Assembly: GCA_021805275.1 (NCBI GenBank)
Contig: JAJZFQ010000154.1
Coordinates: 1 to 39,770 of the forward strand
Length of the DNA: 39,770 nucleotides
Reading direction: 5' to 3'
Origin: Pseudomonadota bacterium
Lineage (GTDB): Bacteria > Pseudomonadota > Gammaproteobacteria > Steroidobacterales > Steroidobacteraceae
In this document: positions 34,501 to 39,770 of the stretch, piece after piece
Layout: each line of letters starts with the position of its first letter
Position numbering within the stretch: the first letter of the stretch is position 1
Program-made: the position numbers and the translations under genes
The notes under the pieces: generated by a model
What the model saw: only the letters and a program-made list of their open reading frames with translations
Databases searched by the model: none
Told to the model about the DNA's origin: nothing

Positions 34501-35388
34501 ATGCCCGAGCCCGCCCGCGACCGTTGGCTGTCGATCGCCCTGTCGGTGCTGCTGCACGGGACGATCATCGGGCTGCTCGGCTACGGCTGGTGGCAGTACG
34601 ATCACCGTCCCGTCCCGCCCCCGACGGTCTCGATCGATGCAACCGTCGTGGATGCGCATACGCTGAAGGGCCTCGGTGTGGCGCCGCAGCCCGCGCCGCA
34701 GCCCGCGCCGCAACCCCCACCGGTGAGCCCGCCGCAGGGTCCCCCGGCACCGAACCCCCAGGAGCTGGCGATGCGTCAGCAGGCGGCGCAGCTGGAGGCC
34801 GAGCATCAGGCGGCCGCCGCGGCCGAGCAGCAGCGCCTGCAGCGCGAGCGTGCCCAGGCGAAGCAGCAGCTCGAGGATCAGGTCAAGGCGCACGCCAAGG
34901 CTGAAGCTCAGGCTAAGATCAAGGCCGAGGCCCGCAAGCGGGCGCAGGCGCGCAAGCAGGCCGAAGAGCGTCGCAAACGCGAGCTCGCCCGAAAGCTCGC
35001 CGCGGCGCGCAAGCTTGCGGCCGAGAAGGCTGCCCAGGCGCGCGCGGCGCGCATCGCGCAGCTGCAGCAGGCGCTGCAGCAGGATGCACAGACCAATGCG
35101 CAGATGCACGCGGCCGTTGCCGGCTGGGTCGCCGAAGTGACGCAGCGGGTGGAGGCAGCCTGGATCAAACCCCCGACCGCGCGGTCGAACCTCAGTTGCA
35201 CCATCCGCGTGGTGCTGGTGCAGGGTGGGGCGGTGAGCAGCGTGAGCCTCGGTCAGTGCAACGGGGATGAGGCCGTGCGCGAGTCGATCGAGGCGGCGGT
35301 CTACCGTGCCGCGCCGCTGCCGCCGCTGCCGGACCCGAGCCTGTATCAACAGCCGATCAATTTCGTGTTTGCGCCCGATTCACAGTGA
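34501..35388 (+). CDS. tolA: Tol-Pal energy-transducing protein TolA
   Basis: The 295-residue TolA has three domains. One membrane helix lies near the N-terminus ('IALSVLLHGTIIGLLGYGWW'). A proline-rich linker with PQPA repeats (about residues 62-85) leads into a long Ala/Lys/Glu/Gln coiled coil (~90-195) spanning the periplasm. The C-terminal domain III (~200-295), with 'CTIRVVLVQGGAVSSVSLGQ' and 'YRAAPLPPLPDPSLYQQPIN', binds Pal and TolB. It transmits TolQR energy to the outer membrane during division. Confidence 0.94.
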   Translation: MPEPARDRWLSIALSVLLHGTIIGLLGYGWWQYDHRPVPPPTVSIDATVVDAHTLKGLGVAPQPAPQPAPQPPPVSPPQGPPAPNPQELAMRQQAAQLEAEHQAAAAAEQQRLQRERAQAKQQLEDQVKAHAKAEAQAKIKAEARKRAQARKQAEERRKRELARKLAAARKLAAEKAAQARAARIAQLQQALQQDAQTNAQMHAAVAGWVAEVTQRVEAAWIKPPTARSNLSCTIRVVLVQGGAVSSVSLGQCNGDEAVRESIEAAVYRAAPLPPLPDPSLYQQPINFVFAPDSQ

Positions 35389-35393
35389 GAGCC

Positions 35394-36719
35394 ATGAAAC
35401 GCACATTCCGAGCCGCGTGGATACGCACCAGCGCACTGGCGGTCCTGCTCGCCGTGGGAGGCCTGCCGGCGGCACATGCCCAGCTGACCATCAAGATCAC
35501 CTCCGGCGTCACCCACCCGGTGCCGATCGCCGTCGTGCCGTTCGCCGAGTCGCCCGGCGACCCGGTCAGCGTGGCGGACGTCGTGCAGCACGACCTCGTG
35601 GGCAGCGGACGCTTCAGCGCGCTTGCGCGTACACAGATGCCGGCATCGCCCAATCACGCCGCACAGGTTGTCTTTCCGCAGTGGAAGAGCACCGGCATCG
35701 ATTACCTGGTGGTCGGACGGGTGGTGTCGCTCGGCGGCGGTCAGGTGGCCGTCGACTTCAACCTGCTCAACGTACTGACCGGCCAGAGCGTCGTGCGCAA
35801 GCGTTTCAGCGGCCCACCCTCGGTGCTGCGCAATGCTGCGCACCGTGTGAGCGATGCGATCTACCAGGCCATCACCGGGATCCGCGGCGCATTCGATACG
35901 CGCATCGCCTACGTAGCGGTGGTCGGGCAGGGCGCGACCCAGCGCTTCCAGTTGGTGATCGCGGATGCGGACGGCTACAATCAGCACCTCATCCTCGAGT
36001 CCCGTTTCCCGATCATGTCGCCGGTGTGGTCGCCGAATGGAAAATGGCTTGCCTACGTCTCATTCGAGGACCATCTCTCGGCGGTTTATCTGCAGCGGGT
36101 GCAGACCGGACAGCGTTACCGGGTCTCGGCCCGCGCCGGGGAGAACGGCTCGCCGTCTTTCTCGCCGAACGGCCAGGAGCTGGCGTTGACGCTGAGCGGA
36201 GCGTCCGGTTATCCGCAGATCTATGTTCTCGATCTGCACACGCGTCAGCTGACGCGGATCACGCACACGCCGGCGATCAACACCGGTGCGGTGTGGGCGC
36301 CAGACGGACAGTCGCTCTATTTCACCTCCGACCGCGCCGGCTCGCCGCAGATCTACCGCAAGTCCCTCGCTCCGGGCAGTCTGCCGCGGCGCATCACCTT
36401 CACCGACGGCTACAATGCCGGTCCGCGCATCTCGCCGGACGGCAAGCTGCTGGCGATGGTCACGCGCGCCAACGGCAGCTACTGCATCGCCGTGCAGAAC
36501 CTCGCGAGCGGTGCGTTCCACGTGCTCACGCGGGGCCCGCTCGACAGCACGCCGAGCTTCGCGCCGAACAGCGCAACGATCATTTATGCCGAGCGCCCCA
36601 ACCCCAATGGCGGGGCGATTCTCGCGACAGTCTCCGTGGACGGGCTGACGGGCATGACGCTCAAGCCGGCCCATGGGGCGGTGCAGAACCCGACGTGGGG
36701 ACCGTTCCCGCAGCAGTAG
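35394..36719 (+). CDS. tolB: Tol-Pal periplasmic beta-propeller TolB
   Basis: About 441 residues with a signal peptide ending 'GGLPAAHA', an N-terminal alpha/beta domain ('IAVVPFAESPGDPVSVADVV'), and a six-bladed propeller of WD40-like repeats ('PVWSPNGKWLAYVSFEDHLS', 'AVWAPDGQSLYFTSDRAGSP', 'PRISPDGKLLAMVT'). TolB binds Pal and is released by TolA. The start could also be the GTG at 35385, overlapping the tolA stop; ATG 35394 is preferred. Confidence 0.95.
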   Translation: MKRTFRAAWIRTSALAVLLAVGGLPAAHAQLTIKITSGVTHPVPIAVVPFAESPGDPVSVADVVQHDLVGSGRFSALARTQMPASPNHAAQVVFPQWKSTGIDYLVVGRVVSLGGGQVAVDFNLLNVLTGQSVVRKRFSGPPSVLRNAAHRVSDAIYQAITGIRGAFDTRIAYVAVVGQGATQRFQLVIADADGYNQHLILESRFPIMSPVWSPNGKWLAYVSFEDHLSAVYLQRVQTGQRYRVSARAGENGSPSFSPNGQELALTLSGASGYPQIYVLDLHTRQLTRITHTPAINTGAVWAPDGQSLYFTSDRAGSPQIYRKSLAPGSLPRRITFTDGYNAGPRISPDGKLLAMVTRANGSYCIAVQNLASGAFHVLTRGPLDSTPSFAPNSATIIYAERPNPNGGAILATVSVDGLTGMTLKPAHGAVQNPTWGPFPQQ

Positions 36720-36769
36720 CGTTTCAGAAGCGCGGGCCGCGGGGGTCCGCGTCAGTGTGTCACAACAGG

Positions 36770-36787
36770 GCGCCGGAACTCCGGCGC
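36770..36787. other. 7-bp hairpin between tolB and pal
   Basis: GCGCCGG (36770-36776) and CCGGCGC (36781-36787) are exact inverted copies around AACT, 19 bases before the pal ATG and just before its ribosome site. It could stabilise a processed pal message or weakly attenuate readthrough. Confidence 0.4.
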
Positions 36788-36806
36788 GTACTTGGAAAGG
36801 TGCAAT

Positions 36807-37355
36807 ATGCGTCGCATTCTTACTGTCATGGTGTTGACCGCGGCTCTGGGGCTTGCGGCCTGCGCGAGCAAGCCCGTTAAGCCGGCTGCCTCGCAGTCTT
36901 CGGGAGCGGCCGGGGCCGGCGCGCAAGGCGCTGGCGCAGGCGGGAACGCCGGCGAGGGATCGCTCGGCAATCAGCAGTCGGTACCCGGGCCGCAGCAAGG
37001 ACTGCTCGCCGACCGGACTATCCACTTCGCCTTCAACAGCGCGGTGATCGAGGGGCGCGGCATCCAGATCGTGGCCGCGCACGCGAAGTACCTGTCCGAT
37101 CATCCGAGCGCTCGTGTGCGCCTCGAAGGCAACACCGATGACCGCGGCTCCCCGGAGTACAATATCGGTCTCGGCATGCGGCGTGCGCAGTCCGTCCGCC
37201 AGGCAATGCTCCTGCAGGGCGTCTCGCCGAACCAGATCACGGTGGTGAGCTACGGCGAGGAGCGCCCGGTGGATCCGGCCAACAATCCGGTGGCCTGGGC
37301 GAAGAACCGCCGCGTCGACATCGTCTATCTGACACCGACGCAGCCGGCGCAGTAA
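36807..37355 (+). CDS. pal: peptidoglycan-associated outer-membrane lipoprotein Pal
   Basis: The 182-residue lipoprotein has a signal peptide with lipobox LAAC (Cys at about residue 19), a flexible Gly/Ala linker, and an OmpA-like peptidoglycan-binding domain from ~70 ('IHFAFNSAVIEGRGIQIVAA', 'LEGNTDDRGSPEYNIGLGMR', 'NRRVDIVY'). It binds meso-diaminopimelate-containing peptidoglycan and partners TolB and TolA. ATG 36807 follows a GAAAGG ribosome site by six bases. Confidence 0.96.
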   Translation: MRRILTVMVLTAALGLAACASKPVKPAASQSSGAAGAGAQGAGAGGNAGEGSLGNQQSVPGPQQGLLADRTIHFAFNSAVIEGRGIQIVAAHAKYLSDHPSARVRLEGNTDDRGSPEYNIGLGMRRAQSVRQAMLLQGVSPNQITVVSYGEERPVDPANNPVAWAKNRRVDIVYLTPTQPAQ

Positions 37356-37377
37356 CGGCCGTCGGCGAGGAGTTGCC

Positions 37378-38217
37378 ATGCGTGCTCAACTCTTGCTCGC
37401 GCCGGCCGCGGCGCTCGTGGTGGCGCTGCTCAGCGGCTGCGCCACCGGCCCCGATCCGACCCAGGTTCGGCTGGATAACCTCGATGCGCGGGTGACGAAG
37501 CTCGAGCGGTTCGTCTCGAACGGAAGCCTGGTGCAGCTCGCCGAGCAGGAGGACTCCCTGCAAGCCGAGGTGCGCGACCTGCGCGGCCGGCTCGACAGCC
37601 TGGAGCGCAGGGACCAGCGGAGCGGCTCGCAGGAGCAGGGCCTGTACGCAGCGCTCGACAAGCGGGTGAAGGCTCTGGAGCAGGCGAGCACGGCGCAGCA
37701 GGCGGCATTGCAGGCCGAGAGCGCGGTAGGGTCGGGCGGAGCGGGCGCGGTGGGCGGACAGAGCGACGCCGGTGCGGCTGGTGCAGCGACAGGGGCAGGC
37801 GGCGCAGCCCCTGCCGGCGGCGCGCTGCCCGGCGTCACGCCCACTCAGCAATCCGTCTATACGCAGGCGTTCGATGCGCTCAAGGCGGGCAGCTACTCGG
37901 TGGCCATCCACGGCTTCGAGGGGTTCCTCAACACCTATCCGGTCAGCCCGCTAGCGCCGAATGCCGAGTACTGGCTCGGCGAGGCGCACTACGTCAACCA
38001 GAACTTCAACCAAGCGGAGAAGTGCTTCCGCAGGGTGTTGAAACAATGGCCGGACTCGGGGAAAGCGCCTGCCGCGATGTTCGATCTCGGCAACACACTG
38101 ATCGCACAGGGCAAGGTGAGTGCAGGACGCGCGACACTGCGCAAAGTGATTCACGACTACCCGGGCACGGATGTCGCTACGCAGGCGGCGCGCGCGCTGA
38201 GCCACGCGGGCCAGTGA
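37378..38217 (+). CDS. cpoB: cell-division coordinator CpoB (YbgF)
   Basis: The 279-residue protein has an N-terminal coiled-coil trimerisation region (~25-105), a Gly/Ala linker (~110-150), and three TPR-type repeats at the C-terminus ('AFDALKAGSYSVAIHGFEGF', 'AEYWLGEAHYVNQNFNQAEK', 'PAAMFDLGNTLIAQGKVSAG'). CpoB links Tol-Pal to PBP1B during constriction. The signal peptide ends in LLSGC, a good lipobox, so this version may be lipid-anchored whereas E. coli CpoB is soluble in the periplasm. The stop overlaps the GTG start of queE. Confidence 0.92.
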   Translation: MRAQLLLAPAAALVVALLSGCATGPDPTQVRLDNLDARVTKLERFVSNGSLVQLAEQEDSLQAEVRDLRGRLDSLERRDQRSGSQEQGLYAALDKRVKALEQASTAQQAALQAESAVGSGGAGAVGGQSDAGAAGAATGAGGAAPAGGALPGVTPTQQSVYTQAFDALKAGSYSVAIHGFEGFLNTYPVSPLAPNAEYWLGEAHYVNQNFNQAEKCFRRVLKQWPDSGKAPAAMFDLGNTLIAQGKVSAGRATLRKVIHDYPGTDVATQAARALSHAGQ

Positions 38218-38894
38218 GCGCCGGGGCCTCCGCCGCGTCGCCGGCAGCGTCGACGACGCGGCTGAAGATCACCGAGATCTTCCGCTCGCTGCAGGGCGAG
38301 GCGGATACGGCGGGGATCCCGACCACGTTCATTCGCCTGACGGGCTGCCCGCTACGCTGCGGGTACTGCGATACCGCCTATGCCTTTCATGGCGGGGAGT
38401 GGTGGGAGGTCGGAGGGGTGCTGGGGCGTGTGCAGGAACTCGGCGGGCGCTACGTGTGCGTGACCGGGGGAGAGCCGTTGGCGCAGAAGGGCTGCCTAGA
38501 GCTGTTGCGCCGCCTGTGCGATGCGGGCCTGCGCGTGTCGCTCGAGACGAGTGGTGCGATGAGCCTCGCCGGTGTGGACCCGCGGGTCGTGCGCGTCGTG
38601 GACGTCAAGACGCCGGGCTCCGGCGAAGTGGCGCGTAACCGTTACGAGGAGCTCGCCACGCTCACCGAGCGGGACCAGCTGAAGTTCGTACTTTGCGATC
38701 GCGCCGATTACGAGTGGAGCGCGACACAGGTGCGCGAGCGCGCGCTCGCCGAGCGCTGCACGGTGTGGTTCTCGCCGAGCCACGAGCAGCTGGCGGCCCG
38801 AGAGCTCGCCGAGTGGATCCTGGCCGATCGCCTGCCGGTGCGTCTGCAGGTGCAGCTGCACAAAATTCTCTGGGGCAACATGCCGGGAAAATAA
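38214..38894 (+). CDS. queE: 7-carboxy-7-deazaguanine synthase QueE
   Basis: The 226-residue radical-SAM enzyme has 'ITEIFRSLQGEADTAGIPTT', the cluster motif CxxxCxxC in 'GCPLRCGYCDTAYAF', and a SAM-binding 'VTGGEPLAQKGC'. It converts 6-carboxytetrahydropterin to 7-carboxy-7-deazaguanine in the preQ0/queuosine pathway. The start is GTG 38214 inside the cpoB stop (GTGA); the first ~18 residues are a low-complexity Ala/Ser stretch. In cpoB-linked genomes queE and queC typically follow the tol-pal genes. Confidence 0.95.
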   Translation: MSAGASAASPAASTTRLKITEIFRSLQGEADTAGIPTTFIRLTGCPLRCGYCDTAYAFHGGEWWEVGGVLGRVQELGGRYVCVTGGEPLAQKGCLELLRRLCDAGLRVSLETSGAMSLAGVDPRVVRVVDVKTPGSGEVARNRYEELATLTERDQLKFVLCDRADYEWSATQVRERALAERCTVWFSPSHEQLAARELAEWILADRLPVRLQVQLHKILWGNMPGK

Positions 38895-38955
38895 TCATGA
38901 TCCTCGCGATGTCGGTCCAGCCGCGCAGTAACAATGCCCGACACCGGGAACTGGC

Positions 38956-39630
38956 ATGAGCCAGTCCAGGGCAGTGGTGCTCGTTTCGGGCGGTCTTGAT
39001 TCGGCAACCGCGCTCGCGTTGGCACGACGGCAGGGTTTGGAGTGCTATGCGCTGTCTGTCGCCTACGGTCAGCGGCATGAGGCGGAGCTCGCCGCGGCAG
39101 CGCGGGTGGCGATGGCGCTCGGAGCGCGCGAGCACCGTGTGATGCACGTCGACCTGGCGCGCATCGGCGGTTCGGCGCTGACCGATCCGTCGATCGCCGT
39201 GCCGGAGGCACCGAGCGAGGGAATACCGGTGACCTATGTGCCGGCCCGCAACACCATTCTGCTTTCGCTGGCGCTCGCCTGGGCTGAGGTGCTCGAGGCC
39301 GGGCACATCTTCGTCGGGGTCAATGCACTCGATTACTCGGGCTATCCGGACTGCCGGCCGGAATATGTCGAGGCCTTTGCGCAGCTCGCGAGGCTCGCCA
39401 CGAAGGCCGGCGTGCAGGGCAGTCCCTGCCGCATCGAGGCGCCGCTCATCGAGTGGACCAAGGCGCGCATCATCCGCGAGGGCGTGGCGCTCGGGGTTGA
39501 CTACGCTATGACGGTTTCGTGCTATCAGGCCGACCGCGAAGGGCGGGCCTGCGGCCGCTGCGACTCCTGCCGGCTGCGCCGGGCCGGCTTCGAGGCGGCC
39601 GGGGTCCCGGATCCCACGCGCTACCAGTAA
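38956..39630 (+). CDS. queC: 7-cyano-7-deazaguanine synthase QueC
   Basis: The 224-residue N-type ATP pyrophosphatase has the PP-loop '[15 protein letters not shown]', 'YGQRHEAEL', '[19 protein letters not shown]', and a C-terminal zinc site '[14 protein letters not shown]' preceded by '[13 protein letters not shown]'. It makes preQ0 from 7-carboxy-7-deazaguanine, ammonia and ATP, directly after QueE in the pathway. It starts 61 bases after queE. Confidence 0.96.
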   Translation: MSQSRAVVLVSGGLDSATALALARRQGLECYALSVAYGQRHEAELAAAARVAMALGAREHRVMHVDLARIGGSALTDPSIAVPEAPSEGIPVTYVPARNTILLSLALAWAEVLEAGHIFVGVNALDYSGYPDCRPEYVEAFAQLARLATKAGVQGSPCRIEAPLIEWTKARIIREGVALGVDYAMTVSCYQADREGRACGRCDSCRLRRAGFEAAGVPDPTRYQ

Positions 39631-39697
39631 GGGGCACATCCGGGTATCATCCCGACCCCTGCGGCGCCCGTTCCGGGATCCTCGCCGCGACCCCTGT

Positions 39698-39770
39698 GGG
39701 GCGTTAGCTCAGTCGGTAGAGCATCGGACTTTTAATCCGCTGGTCGACGGTTCGATTCCGTCACGCCCCA
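39698..39770 (+). tRNA. tRNA-Lys (anticodon TTT), 3' CCA outside window
   Basis: Acceptor GGGGCGT/ACGCCCC, D arm GCTC/GAGC, anticodon loop CTTTTAA with anticodon TTT, and T arm GACGG/CCGTC with loop TTCGATT all fold. The discriminator A is the last base of the window. The top pair of the anticodon stem is a T-C mismatch (39724/39740). The position after queC is the usual one. A TATCAT box at 39645-39650 may be its -10. Confidence 0.95.

Noticed and set aside
34681..34735. Short tandem repeat GCCGCAGCCC in tolA
   Set aside because: It encodes the ordinary Pro-Gln-Pro-Ala linker of TolA, not an independent repeat element.
39724..39740. T-C mismatch at the top of the tRNA-Lys anticodon stem
   Set aside because: All other stems are perfect and a weak 27-43 pair is tolerated in many tRNAs, so it is not a sign of a pseudogene.

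Overview
This is a GC-rich, densely packed chromosomal window with no insertion sequence, phage, plasmid or CRISPR signal. The order ruvC-ruvA-ruvB-ybgC-tolQ-tolR-tolA-tolB-pal-cpoB-queE-queC-tRNA-Lys is the classic gammaproteobacterial arrangement. The monofunctional RelA-type synthetase, the three-gene oxoglutarate dehydrogenase operon and the many exported propeller proteins fit a high-GC gammaproteobacterium near Xanthomonadales/Nevskiales/Steroidobacterales. That placement is inference; no 16S rRNA gene is present.

Left part (1-14332): a BlaI-like repressor with an M56 (BlaR1-like) membrane protease; a secreted YVTN-propeller/phosphoesterase fusion; a soluble diguanylate cyclase; a convergent RlpA-like lipoprotein and a short-chain dehydrogenase; then a tightly overlapped unit of 5-oxoprolinase, DUF969 and DUF979 (the proposed two-subunit 5-oxoproline transporter) and DUF2891, which looks like a pyroglutamate import-and-use cassette. 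A small exported DUF2845 protein follows.

Middle part (14333-22251): a strong 18-bp hairpin separates DUF2845 from a convergent exported BNR/VPS10-type repeat protein. After it come a CHRD protein, two membrane-bound diguanylate cyclases (the second behind a near-consensus CRP/Clp-type site), a tRNA-Arg(CCT) gene into which two convergent coding regions both run, and a DUF5658 membrane protein.

Right part (22374-39770): sucA-sucB-lpd make the 2-oxoglutarate dehydrogenase complex. relA meets lpd tail to tail, the two genes sharing a CTAG stop. relA is divergent from a YebC-family gene that has lost its first domain, after which the ruv-tol-pal-que block runs to tRNA-Lys(TTT) at the window edge. 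This block covers Holliday-junction processing, envelope constriction and outer-membrane integrity, and queuosine precursor synthesis.

I found no clearly new defence or biosynthetic system. The best leads are the truncated yebC at a likely rearrangement breakpoint, the tRNA overlapped from both sides, the CRP/Clp-like site ahead of a c-di-GMP synthase, the apparent CTG start of the DUF979 gene, the catalytically degenerate RlpA, and DUF2891 in the oxoproline cassette.
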